Origin: Fundicoccus sp052116145
Lineage (GTDB): Bacteria; Bacillota; Bacilli; Lactobacillales; Aerococcaceae
Assembly: GCF_052116145.1 (NCBI RefSeq)
Contig: NZ_JBQKLQ010000001.1
Coordinates: 558,001 to 622,000 of the forward strand
DNA: 64,000 nucleotides
Direction of reading: 5' to 3'
Part shown: positions 35,694 through 44,027 of the stretch, piece after piece
Numbering within the stretch: the stretch's first letter is position 1
Layout: every line of letters starts with the position of its first letter
Program-made: the position numbers and the translations under genes
The notes under the pieces: model-generated
What the model was told of the DNA's origin: nothing
What the model saw: the letters and a program-made list of their open reading frames with translations, nothing else
Databases searched by the model: none

Positions 35694-35786
35694 TATAATA
35701 TATATTATGTAAACCCAAATTTGTAAATTAAATTAGCGAATTAAGTTTACGAAAGTTCATAACTTAATTCGCTCTCTTCTCTCTTT

Positions 35787-36074
35787 TTAACTGAACATGC
35801 CTAAGTATCTTTCAAAGTCTTCGATCGTCACTAAATTATGATTGATAGCATAAATATTTTCTCTGTAAAAGCCAGTGTCCGAATCCTTACTTTCATAATA
35901 GTTCTTTGTTGTTGTTTGAAATTCAAATTCATCATCCATTAAACTACCTACTAATTTAACCTTTTTATCTTCATCATGAATGTTATTCGGTATCGATATG
36001 GTCACATTGCTTAGTGGTATCGGATAATAATCACTATGTTCATTACTCTGTGAGTCAATTGAGGAATCATCCGC
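35787..36074 (-). pseudogene. C-terminal fragment of an unknown protein
   Basis: An open frame of about 95 codons without a proper start. It begins directly after the stop of the nucleotidyltransferase gene (the TAA at 36075-36077) and reads ADDSSIDSQSNEHSDYYPI..., ending YAINHNLVTIEDFERYLGMFS. The acidic, Ser-rich opening looks like the linker of a lipoprotein whose N-terminus is lost. The GTG at 36005 has no ribosome site. I do not recognise the domain. Possibly a translated fusion tail or a decayed gene. Confidence 0.4.
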
Positions 36075-36719
36075 TTAAATCGATACATACAATTCACGAT
36101 AAGTATTTATTTTTGACTGAAGATCTTCTTGCTGCATGTTCTGTAACTTATTGAAAAAGTCAGCGCTAAATTCCTTTTCTTTTGAAGTCTCACACGCACT
36201 AACTAAATAATCTATATCCATTTCAAAGTTTATGGCTAATTGAATCAACCACGGAACATCATCCGTATTAAAATACAAAATACTTCTGACTCGATCAATA
36301 AAAATCTCCTCTACAGAGTTTACTCTAAAAGTAAAGCCAAGCTCTGTTTCAAATTTTTTGACAGATTCATAGTTTCCAGCATAAGGACCTGTTAGAAACT
36401 CAATTGCTAGATCAAGTTCTTCATGATACCAATGGCGCGCATCTACTTTTACAAACTTTAATAATCCCAGTACTTCATTCATTATTTGATTTTCAGTAAT
36501 AATGATATCAATATCTTTTGTCATATAATCACTATCTGTCCAAAATTCTAAACTCAAACCGCCAACAACTACGAAATACTCATCTGTATAATTCAATTTT
36601 TCGTTGCATTTTTGTTGATAGAAATTAAAAATTATCCCTACAACTTCGATTGCTCTTTCCAATCTGTGAAGGGATTTTACTTTATCTAATAAATTAGTAT
36701 AGTCTTTTATAGTGTTCAT
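36075..36719 (-). CDS. Nucleotidyltransferase-fold protein (AbiEii/DUF6036-like), possible toxin
   Basis: Protein of 214 residues with a nucleotidyltransferase core: VVVGGLSLEFWTDSDYMTKDIDIII (GG-S ... D-x-D, about residues 50-76), the layout of AbiEii-type toxins and DUF6036 proteins. The third acidic residue is probably in LDLAIEFLTGP. The C-terminal half is helical (EEIFIDRVRSILYF). Its start overlaps the stop of a 60-residue gene by 4 bases (ATGA), a coupling typical of toxin-antitoxin operons. The small gene has a broken second copy 2 kb away. The toxin role is an inference from fold and organisation. Confidence 0.7.
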   Translation of the reverse strand: MNTIKDYTNLLDKVKSLHRLERAIEVVGIIFNFYQQKCNEKLNYTDEYFVVVGGLSLEFWTDSDYMTKDIDIIITENQIMNEVLGLLKFVKVDARHWYHEELDLAIEFLTGPYAGNYESVKKFETELGFTFRVNSVEEIFIDRVRSILYFNTDDVPWLIQLAINFEMDIDYLVSACETSKEKEFSADFFNKLQNMQQEDLQSKINTYRELYVSI

Positions 36720-36898
36720 TTGTCTAAAATATCCAATGTTTTTTTCTCAGCATCTGTTCTGGGTCGCTTATTTTCAGATGAGAAGTCATATTTTTTAGCT
36801 AACTCTTTAGTAACTTCTAAAATCATTTTTTTCTCATACACTACGTTTGTTTGTCTTTTTTTGCGAACTTGTTTAATGATGTTTTTCGTTGATTCCAT
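36716..36898 (-). CDS. Small basic protein, possible antitoxin or partner of the nucleotidyltransferase
   Basis: Protein of 60 residues, strongly charged: MESTKNIIKQVRKKRQTNVVY..., ending in a segment rich in Arg, Thr and Asp (NKRPRTDAEKKTLDIL). It has no membrane segment and a mostly helical look; DNA or protein binding is plausible but no known motif is seen. Ribosome site GGAGGG precedes the ATG by 7 bases. It is coupled to the nucleotidyltransferase gene (ATGA overlap). A degenerate copy lies at 38746-38921. Confidence 0.65.
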   Translation of the reverse strand: MESTKNIIKQVRKKRQTNVVYEKKMILEVTKELAKKYDFSSENKRPRTDAEKKTLDILDK

Positions 36899-37260
36899 CC
36901 GACTTCCCTCCTCTTGTTTATGTCACCCTTATTATAGCAAGAATCTAATGGAATTTATAGTATACCGAGCCTTCTTTAATTAGATGGTGTGACGAATATA
37001 ATAATAGAAGACATTTACTTGGCCGATTATTAACTAATTACTCATCTCATATAGTTTGTCATGATTTTTACGCTTAAATGCATTATATGAGCACGTCATA
37101 AGAATTTTACTGCTTTATGATGGAATATAGAAAAAGTGTATACATGACAAAAAAGTAGCTTACAAGAACTAAGCACATATTTTTCTCACCAGTGAAGATT
37201 TTTTCGAAATTTGTGACAAAATTTACGCGATTCATGAACAGAAAATTATTAAGCTTTCGA
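36899..37260. other. Gene-free stretch between the cassette and the ABC-2 remnant
   Basis: About 360 bases. A minus-strand TATAAT (36931-36936 on the plus map) is the likely -10 for the small-protein/nucleotidyltransferase pair; its -35 is poor. GATGGAGGG before 37274 is the ribosome site of the dead permease. Nothing else is evident. Confidence 0.4.
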
Positions 37261-37273
37261 TGGAGGGACACCT

Positions 37274-38389
37274 ATGAGTTATGTCACTTATTTAATGAAA
37301 CTAAGTTTTAAAAATAAGCTGAACTTTTTCCCCATAGTCTTGCCAATTATTATCATTGGATTTTTTGCCATTATGAATACTAGTGCTAGTGAAAACACCA
37401 GTTATATCAATTCGATTGGTAAAGAAGTTCAAATTATGAATGATTTGCATGTTGGCTATCTGAAGATTTTAAAAGTATGTCATTCGCAACTTCATCTTTG
37501 GAAAACAACACAGCGTTAAGTAAGGGAGCTATTGAGTACGCTAAGCAAGGCAATTGGTCTGATTCTTTAGAGATCCAACCTAGTTTACTCGAAAAGAATG
37601 TATTAGCTAGTATAGAGAACGGTATGACAACTCCTAACGAATCTTATGTAAGAGCTATGTACAATCGTAAGGCTTCCTATGAAATTTTATCTGCGTGAAT
37701 TTTCAGGGATTGAAATTAAAGGCTTTACCTTCACTTACAGAATGATGGATATACTCTTTCCAGCGATCTTTACGATTTGTTTAATTGCGCTACTCAGCAA
37801 TATATTTGGTGTAAACCTGGTAGAGCGCATGGGTTTTGAAGATATGTTTCCTGTGAAGCAAGTTAAATGGCAATTGAAGAAAACTATTTTGATTTTTTTA
37901 ATTAGTTTGTTTCTATGCTTGCTTTGGTATAGTTTCTACGTTAATGAATGGCAGTGGCTCTCTCCTCTACCCTATTAATCTATTTACAGACTCGTATTTA
38001 GAAACTATACCTTTAGCACAATTATTGGTAAAGTAGCCATATTACAAAGCTTTGGCATCTTGTTTTTAGTCTCAACCGTCTATCTAGTTTCCTTACTTGT
38101 TAAAAATCAGATGACAAGCTTGTTCATTTCGGCATTTATGATTATTGGGCCTATTCTTTTAACTGGCAATGCAGCTCCGTTAGGTAAGCTGTTGCATTTA
38201 TTATCGACTACCTATTTCAATGCAACACGAGTGATTACTCATCAACTTGCAGTAGAAAATGATAATTTAAACATTTCGTTTGTAACGGGGATCTATGTAC
38301 TGTTGGTGTCTTCATGCCTGATTATTTGTATTATTGTGTTCTTAAAGAAACAGCATGAAATCAAACAACTTTTCCATAAAACCAAGTGA
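37274..38389 (+). pseudogene. ABC-2 type membrane permease, broken by frameshifts
   Basis: Remnant of a membrane protein of roughly 370 codons, of the multi-helix ABC-2 exporter type (as in lantibiotic or drug exporters). It is split into at least four frames: MSYVTYLMKLSFKNKLNFFP with a first helix, an extracytoplasmic part (SLENNTALSKGAIEYAKQG), then TYRMMDILFPAIFTICLIAL and the ending ISFVTGIYVLLVSSCLIIC. The order and hydrophobicity pattern are preserved, so decay is probably recent. No ATPase partner is adjacent. Starts with ATG behind GGAGGG. Confidence 0.75.
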
Positions 38390-38745
38390 CTTTAACTTAT
38401 TACAATTTATGAATCGTCATGAGTTACTACTTTTCAATTTGGAGGCTTTGGTTTTTAATAACATTCCCCTCCCCCTACACAGATTCTACTGGTAGAGGGA
38501 GGGGAATATATTAAATGAATATTTTTTTACTTTTGCTTGTCACCTGCATAAATTCATTTGTTTAAGGAGAAATTCTAAAACAAATGAATTTATTCGCATG
38601 CTTGTTTTCACGCGACGTTTTATTTTGTAATTATTATACAATAATTACACAGTTAACTAAAAAGACTCAACAACATTCAGACAACTTCACTTGATATAGG
38701 TATCTATGCAAGATTTTAATTCATCCGATAGTTAAATTGTTTTCG
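38390..38745. other. Gene-free stretch with a G/C-rich hairpin
   Basis: About 355 bases without a gene. A strong hairpin ATTCCCCTCCC (38463-38473) / GGGAGGGGAAT (38497-38507), with CTAC/GTAG extending it, is far more GC-rich than its surroundings. It has no adjacent T-run, so it is not a standard terminator; it may be a remnant of a mobile element end or another structured site. Confidence 0.5.
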
Positions 38746-38921
38746 TTTGTCTAATATATCCGTTTTTCTCCTCAGCATCTGTTCTAGATTGCTTATTTTC
38801 AGATGAGAAGTCATATTTTTAGCTAACTCTTTAGTAACATTTAAAATCATTTTTTTCTCATATACAATATTTTTCTGTCTTTTTTACGCACTTGTTTTAT
38901 ACTGTCTCTTGTTAACTCCAT
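38746..38921 (-). pseudogene. Degenerate second copy of the 60-residue cassette gene
   Basis: This stretch closely repeats 36716-36898 and its ribosome site. Shared runs include GCTTATTTTCAGATGAGAAG and TAGCTAACTCTTTAGTAAC on the plus strand. It has lost single bases in T-runs (five T instead of six after TCATA; six instead of seven after GTC), so translation from ATG at 38921 (MELTRDSIKQVRKK) soon goes out of frame. The nucleotidyltransferase partner is missing here. The copy indicates that the cassette was duplicated or recombined in this locus. Confidence 0.8.
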
Positions 38922-39147
38922 CTGAGTTTCCTCCACTTTGGTCATAAAATGAGTATATAAAAATGTGAGAAAGCCGACAGTTTTACTTTGCCCTTTCATA
39001 CATCATATAGTTGTCTAGTTCTCCTTTACTAATAATAATGAGGCACCTTTTAAATTACAAAATAATACGCAAAAGAATAAAATAGGAATTCAAAATTTAC
39101 GTGAATTTATTAAAAAACTTTGTGTGTCTGTTAGAAATGTAATTTTA

Positions 39148-39176
39148 TTGACACGAGTTGAAAAGGTATATAAAAT
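39148..39176 (+). promoter_or_regulatory. Promoter of the 33-residue peptide gene
   Basis: TTGACA (39148-39153), exactly 17 bases, TAAAAT (39171-39176): one of the best promoters in the window, 48 bases before the small ATG. Confidence 0.75.
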
Positions 39177-39224
39177 CACAATAGAAGGTCGATAAAATAT
39201 GACATTACAGAAAGGATATGTTTT

Positions 39225-39326
39225 ATGTTTAAAAAATTTATTATCACTTATAGAAACTTGCTAATATTTTTAGGAGGACTTGTTTTAGGTCTGTTTTTAA
39301 GAACCTTTGTAAGCTTTTTCTTCTAA
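39225..39326 (+). CDS. Small hydrophobic peptide, 33 residues
   Basis: Encodes MFKKFIITYRNLLIFLGGLVL plus a second hydrophobic run ending RTFVSFFF. It is basic at the N-terminus, has a membrane-helix core with GG, and an aromatic tail. AGAAAGGA lies 8 bases before the ATG, a near-consensus promoter is upstream and a hairpin terminator follows, so it is a self-contained transcription unit. The size and composition resemble type I toxins, leaderless bacteriocins or small membrane regulators. No family can be assigned. I saw no clear antisense RNA promoter, but did not search exhaustively. Confidence 0.6.
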   Translation: MFKKFIITYRNLLIFLGGLVLGLFLRTFVSFFF

Positions 39327-39421
39327 AAATTGTCCGATAGGTCACACTAGCTTCTGTTTGTAGCAATAGTCTGTATTTTCCGTTGCAATCTTATGTATAA
39401 CTGACTTGCAAAACACACCCC

Positions 39422-39462
39422 AGACAAAGCTAGAATTTACCTAACTTTGTCTCGAGCTTTTT
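39422..39462 (+). terminator. Terminator after the 33-residue peptide gene
   Basis: AGACAAAG-C-TAG / CTA-A-CTTTGTCT hairpin followed after CGAGC by TTTTT. Confidence 0.7.
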
Positions 39463-39511
39463 AATTATTATTTAATAAATAGTAATAATGTAACCGTCAA
39501 GTACAAATCGA

Positions 39512-39618
39512 CAAATGGGCATGCGGACAATATCTTAGACCGAATTGTTCATAACTCCTTTAAAATATTACTCGATGGGGATATATCCATGCGAGAACGT
39601 CATGGTTTGGTGCCCTAA
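39512..39618 (+). pseudogene. IS21-family IstB ATPase, C-terminal remnant
   Basis: The last 30 or so codons of an IstB-like helper ATPase: HADNILDRIVHNSFKILLDG followed by DISMRERHG and a stop at 39616-39618. HADxILDRIVHNS is a hallmark of the IstB C-terminus. Nothing of the rest of the element or of istA remains, so an IS21-type element once ended here. Confidence 0.75.
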
Positions 39619-39754
39619 AATTAACGAAAGGAAATGGATCAATCTTTTTCTCTATCCTGTAAATTGCGTTTCTCGGTCTATACGAAACTTAACTAGCAAT
39701 AATTGTTGTTTCTAATTTAGCATAAATAACAATATTCACAAGTCGGCCATCTTT

Positions 39755-40189
39755 TTAGTAATCTTTCTCTTCTGCCAGGCAATGTTGTGTGATCTCGATG
39801 CGTTATCGTTGCGTTGTTTTGCGTCCTTTAGTCATCGAGGATCTTCCTTTACGAGTGGATTTGAGTGCCTTACCATTAGTATACTGGTTTAGCTACAGCC
39901 TTAAAACAGATTCGTCGGAAATACCATAACGTTGACTGCACCCAGCAAAACTAGATGGTCCATCTTGAACCGCCTCTAACTTTAGCTCAGTAGGATAACG
40001 CTTCCACATTCTGGATTCCTTCAAGCCATCGAAACCTTCTACTTTATATTTTCTTACCCAGGTCTTCAGAGTTGTTCTACTCGTCTCATAGTTCTTCGCC
40101 ACCCACTGTATACTTTGATTCTGGTCAATGACTTGTCGAACAGCTTGGTCTCGTTCTTCTAACGAATGTTTACTTCCTCTTTTATACAT
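39755..40189 (-). pseudogene. IS3-family (IS150-type) transposase OrfA remnant
   Basis: Helix-turn-helix subunit of an IS150-like IS3 element. It starts MYKRGSKHSLEERDQAVRQV, has a first HTH in QSIQWVAKNYETSRTTLKTW and a second in SFAGCSQRYGISDESVLRL. The frame is then stopped by TAG where the family has Trp, continues LNQYTNGKALKSTRKG and MTKGRKTTQR, is stopped again by TAA, and ends after EITQHCLAEEKDY. OrfB is absent. Only nonsense changes, no frameshift, were seen. Confidence 0.85.
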
Positions 40190-40294
40190 AGAAATAGCCC
40201 CTAATAAAGCAATCAGAGTTTTTTGGTTTCTCTTTCTACTTTATTGGGAGCATATCACTATGACATAAAGTATTTTTTTAGATTAGTAAGCTAC

Positions 40295-40876
40295 TCAATT
40301 ACTTTCGCTAAATGTATAATCGTATACTTCTTCCAAAAACGACTGTTCATCTATTTCACTAATAATAAAAACTGTTTTACCCCATAATTTAATTACCCAT
40401 TTTCCATCCGAATTCTTTTGGTAATGAGGATTTTTAATAATATATTCCTCAGGAAAATCGATTTCTTCAAATTCAATTTCTGGTAAATAATCGCTAACGA
40501 GTTGATTAATCATCTCTTGGTTCATCTCAGGCGTTATCTGATCAGCGACTTCTTTGTAGATAGCAGCATAATCAATGTTAAAATGCTTTAAATAGTCAAC
40601 TGCAGGATTAGTCGGATTTATTTTTTCAGAAATAGCTTTCTCCTCGAAATTCCTCATATCTACGTTAAACTGGCTCGTCTTCACAACGTCCTCTGCATCA
40701 AGGTTCATTAATATTTTAATAGATGACTCATTAAATTCAATTGTTTTTACAGCTAATGAACTATCAGCATTTTCAAAAAATCCTTGATATGGAAAAATCT
40801 CTTCAGCGCTGGCAGTACTGTTGAAACCTACAAAAGAAAATAAAAACAAATTTAGTAAAAGAATATATTTTTTCAT
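40295..40876 (-). CDS. Hypothetical secreted protein
   Basis: Protein of 193 residues with a clear signal peptide (MKKYILLLNLFLFSFVGF, likely cleaved at ASA-EE near residue 25). The mature part is acidic and mixed helical/strand, with ADQITPEMNQEMINQLVSDY and NPHYQKNSDGKWVIKLWGK. No lipobox, repeat or anchor motif, and I do not recognise a family. AGGAGG stands 6 bases before the ATG. It sits alone at the edge of the decayed region. Confidence 0.75.
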   Translation of the reverse strand: MKKYILLLNLFLFSFVGFNSTASAEEIFPYQGFFENADSSLAVKTIEFNESSIKILMNLDAEDVVKTSQFNVDMRNFEEKAISEKINPTNPAVDYLKHFNIDYAAIYKEVADQITPEMNQEMINQLVSDYLPEIEFEEIDFPEEYIIKNPHYQKNSDGKWVIKLWGKTVFIISEIDEQSFLEEVYDYTFSESN

Positions 40877-41451
40877 ACCAATCCTCCTAATTATAGTAGT
40901 TAATTACTAATAATAAATATCAATTAAGGTGGGAATAATATAATACAAGAAACTCTTATTTCATACTCAACAAATTGTAAATCGTTCCTTCACGATTTCA
41001 ATTTAGTTATATCGGAATATAGAGAAGTTTAATCATTCGATTGCTATTATATTCACAAATGTATTTTGGACTTAAGCTCAAGCTCGACGTTTTTTCACAG
41101 CATCCCCCTTTACAGTTGAATAATTGTAATAGTACAGAATTAAATTAAATATTTATAAAACAAACCTTTAGTTTATTCGTAAATTTTTATTGATGCTATT
41201 CAACGACCATCTTAACATTTAAACCTCAACATGAAAACATTGATATAGTCAACACTTTAGATTTTGAAAAAATTTTAGCATATTCGGGTCTTTTACAGTT
41301 TCACCCCTCAAAAAGTCTCACTAAACCTATTGGAGGCTGCTGAAAAAGCACCGTTTTTAACAAAATGTAGTTAATTACTGGGTTCATGAAACTCATCTAC
41401 TTTACGCATTAAATGGAAAGTAGATTTTCTATAATTAAAATAAGAGGATTT
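40877..41451. other. Long gene-free, AT-rich stretch
   Basis: About 575 bases without a supported gene on either strand. Around 41310-41375 the sequence CTCAAAAAGTCTC ... GGAGGCTGCTGAAAAAGC looks like an insertion-sequence end, but I cannot pair it with a second end. No terminator with a clear stem was identified. Confidence 0.35.
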
Positions 41452-42189
41452 TTAGCTATTAGTCGATTTATACCTAAAATATGGAGCCAAAGAGAGTAAC
41501 TCGTTCAATGTTAAGTCTCTATACTCGCCTAGTTGGAGACTGCTTTCTAGTTTTAAGGGTCCCATTTCAATTCGTTTTAAATAGATTACTTTTTTACCTT
41601 GTGCCAAGAACATTTTTTTCACTTGATGAAATTTTCCTTCTTGAATCGTAAGCTGAACCTTGCTAGTTCCTTGATTGGTAGATAAAACCTTTAGTTTAGC
41701 TGGCAGACATTTTACACCGCCAATGAAGACAATTCCTTTTCTAAAAGCTAGCACATCCTCATGGGTAACATCTTCGTTAATAATCGCCTCGTAAGTTTTC
41801 GAAACTTTTTTATTAGGTATCAGTAGCTGATAGCCTAATGGTCCGTTATCAGTAATCAACAATAAGCCCTCAGTATCTCGATCTAAGCGACCAACTGGAT
41901 ACAATTTGTCGTTTAGATCCTCTGGTCTTAATAAATCGATAACTGTCTGGCAATCACGGTCTTTTCTAGCAGTCACAACCCCTGCCGGTTTATTCATTAA
42001 ATAGTAACGATGCGACGGAATGGGTATTTCTCTTTCTTTAACTGTGAGCGTATGTATTTGACTCTCGACATTAAAACTGCCATTAATAATTATTCTATCG
42101 TTAATTTTTACTAATCGCCGTTGAAATAAGCGTTTAATATCCTTTTTAGAACCCATTTGATGTTGAGCTAGCACTTCGTCAATCCGCAT
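41452..42189 (-). CDS. 16S rRNA pseudouridine synthase, RsuA family
   Basis: Pseudouridine synthase of 245 residues. It carries an N-terminal S4 RNA-binding domain (RIDEVLAQHQMGSKKDIKRLF, KINDRII) and the RsuA catalytic domain with GRLDRDTEGLLLITDNG (catalytic Asp in RLDRDT). The usual partner motif HQVKKMFLAQGKKVIYLKRIEMG is at the C-terminus. The expected product is pseudouridine 516 in 16S rRNA. I take the ATG at 42189 because the S4 domain starts there; a GTG four codons upstream is also possible. In-frame length is normal for the family. Confidence 0.92.
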   Translation of the reverse strand: MRIDEVLAQHQMGSKKDIKRLFQRRLVKINDRIIINGSFNVESQIHTLTVKEREIPIPSHRYYLMNKPAGVVTARKDRDCQTVIDLLRPEDLNDKLYPVGRLDRDTEGLLLITDNGPLGYQLLIPNKKVSKTYEAIINEDVTHEDVLAFRKGIVFIGGVKCLPAKLKVLSTNQGTSKVQLTIQEGKFHQVKKMFLAQGKKVIYLKRIEMGPLKLESSLQLGEYRDLTLNELLSLAPYFRYKSTNS

Positions 42190-42431
42190 GGTTACACTCA
42201 CTTTCTCGCATTATCTAAATTTTACTAAAGCTAAGTTTACTATAACTTGCTAGCGCTTGTAAATTTGATTAATGAGAAAAAGGGAGCTATAACCTATTAT
42301 CTCTAGTAAACCTTTGCTTCTTCTATTTTTTTCTTACAAACATAGTCTTATAGCAACCAGTAGATATTCAAGTTTTCCGTTTTGATTGTTTTGATACCAC
42401 TAGGTGTATTCGGCCAAAATGGAATATCCTT
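42190..42431. other. Gene-free stretch upstream of the pseudouridine synthase gene
   Basis: About 240 bases, which together with the terminator region separate the PepSY gene from the RsuA-type gene. It should hold the minus-strand promoter of the latter. I see no distinctive element. Confidence 0.3.
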
Positions 42432-42475
42432 TAAAAGAAAAGAAAAGTGCGCATCATCTTTAATGACACGCACTC
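42432..42475 (-). terminator. Terminator after the PepSY-protein gene
   Basis: On the minus strand AGTGCGTGTCAT / ATGATGCGCACT forms a stem, followed by TTTTCTTTTCTTTT. Confidence 0.8.
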
Positions 42476-42581
42476 CTTGAAACCTATATTATTTGTAATT
42501 GACTGCTACAACATATGAAGACAAACCTTGTTCTACGGTGCAATATTTCTAGTTTAATATTCTGAAAAATAAAGGTTCGAC

Positions 42582-43631
42582 TTATTCGGATGACTCTTCG
42601 CTGGTTGATTCAGTATCAGATGAATTTTCAATACTTTCAGGTGTATCAATATCTTCTAAATTGATAATATCACCAGTGACTGCGTCGATACGGATTTCAC
42701 TATCCTCTTGATCTTCTTCAGTATTATTTTCAATATCGATGGTCCAGATTGGATTTTCATAACCATCTTCCCAGAACTCATACCAATCAGGATCGTCCAC
42801 CGTTAAGTTCCATTGTGTAATCTCGCCTACTCCAAACTCTGCCGTTGCAATTTCAACCGCTTCATCTAGAGAAATTAATACTTCTAAATCAAGTCCACGT
42901 CTTTCTTGCGTCTCATTAGTATCGTCGGTTTCTTCGTCGACTAAAGTATCTCCTTCAACCGATTCCTCGGACATTGATTCAGAAGTACCTTCTTCTACAC
43001 TGGTTTCAGTATCAGTAGCAGTTGTATCTGTTGAGTCAGAAGCGTCTGTATTAAATAGCCCTTCATTAAAAGCTTGTTCGCGGATGTCGCCGTTGACCCA
43101 CTCAATTTCTAATTCGAAACTATTATCTTCGGCATCAAATCCATTAATCGTTATTTGATAGACATCTTCTGTTTCTGTTGTCTCTTCATCTTCATCAGCA
43201 TCATCATCATCTCTGTCCAACTCTACATCAATCTCTTCAATTTCTGCATCAGGATATTCCTGTTGGAAAATATTGAGTGCTTCTTCCACACCTTGTTGAA
43301 CAAGACTCGCTTCTATTTCAGCTACTTCTTCGCTTACTTCTGTTGAGGTATCTTCAGTTGTCGACTCAGTCGTTTCTTCGACTGACTCTTCAGATCTTTC
43401 CTCTGTACTTTCCTCAGAGCTTTCATCTGTATTCTCCTCCGACGATTCTTCCGTCGACGTTTCAGAACTTTCTTCTGTTGACTCTTCCGGTAATTCTTCG
43501 CTTGGATCCTCCACTTGCTCACTCGACTCCGACGTATCATCTTGAGCCCACACAACAGGCGCGACAGCTACACTTGCTAATAAGGTCGTACTCAAACCAA
43601 CTAAAACCATTTGACGTAATGACTTCTTCAT
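42582..43631 (-). CDS. Secreted acidic PepSY-domain protein
   Basis: Exported protein of 349 residues. The signal peptide is MKKSLRQMVLVGLSTTLLASV... with probable cleavage after VWA (residue 29). Residues 30-105 are an extreme Ser/Glu/Thr low-complexity tract (runs such as EESTEESSETSTEESSEENT). Two PepSY-like units follow: residues about 108-190 (EALNIFQQEYPDAEIEEIDV ... VYQITINGFD) and about 250-330 (LDEAVEIATAEFG ... IWTIDIEN ... RIDAVTGDIINLE). The tail is again Ser/Glu-rich, with no LPXTG. PepSY units can inhibit peptidases or bind in the envelope; the role here is unknown. AGGAGG precedes the ATG. Confidence 0.85.
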   Translation of the reverse strand: MKKSLRQMVLVGLSTTLLASVAVAPVVWAQDDTSESSEQVEDPSEELPEESTEESSETSTEESSEENTDESSEESTEERSEESVEETTESTTEDTSTEVSEEVAEIEASLVQQGVEEALNIFQQEYPDAEIEEIDVELDRDDDDADEDEETTETEDVYQITINGFDAEDNSFELEIEWVNGDIREQAFNEGLFNTDASDSTDTTATDTETSVEEGTSESMSEESVEGDTLVDEETDDTNETQERRGLDLEVLISLDEAVEIATAEFGVGEITQWNLTVDDPDWYEFWEDGYENPIWTIDIENNTEEDQEDSEIRIDAVTGDIINLEDIDTPESIENSSDTESTSEESSE

Positions 43632-43910
43632 AATATATCTCTCCTCCTGATTTTCTAAAAATTCAATTACCTTACTTACTCACAGTTTAATAATCATTAA
43701 ATCACTTGAAAAACATAATGCATCGATTTATCTTAAGAGCGCGCAAGTTTAAATAATAATTAACTTTAATCTATAAGAATCTTAAACTAAGTATTTTCTT
43801 GTTTTGATTTTTCTATAAAGGTGGATTAACGGTAATGAATTAACATGTCCTTCTTAGCATTGATGTTAAGCATTTCCTGTCTATCGTTATGCACCTAACT
43901 TATGACGACA
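43632..43910. other. Gene-free stretch upstream of the PepSY gene
   Basis: About 280 AT-rich bases expected to hold the minus-strand promoter of the PepSY gene; no distinctive site is recognised. Confidence 0.3.
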
Positions 43911-43959
43911 AAAAACACTAAATATTATCACTCAAACGAATGAATATCTAGTGTTTTTT
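43911..43959. terminator. Terminator after the DEAD-box helicase gene
   Basis: AAAAACACTAAATATT pairs with AATATCTAGTGTTTTT with one mismatch around a loop of about 17 bases. A- and T-runs flank both sides, so it can act on the minus-strand helicase transcript and on any opposite read-through. Confidence 0.8.
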
Positions 43960-44027
43960 AGTCTGCTGGTTGATACTAATTGTTTAATATTCTGTTACAT
44001 TGACTTACGTTTTGAAGGAGTAGTTTA

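Noticed and set aside
38463..38507. GC-rich hairpin as a terminator for the ABC-2 pseudogene
   Set aside because: Strong stem but no T-run on either strand.
34842..40189. Recoding of TAG or TAA as sense codons, suggested by two pseudogenes with in-frame stops
   Set aside because: TAG and TAA end many intact genes here (for example adhE ends in TAG and pyc in TAA), so the standard code applies; nonsense decay is simpler.
41310..41375. Insertion-sequence terminus (GGAGGCTGCTGAAAAAGC)
   Set aside because: It resembles transposon ends but no matching inverted repeat or target duplication could be found by eye, so it is only noted in the gene-free stretch.
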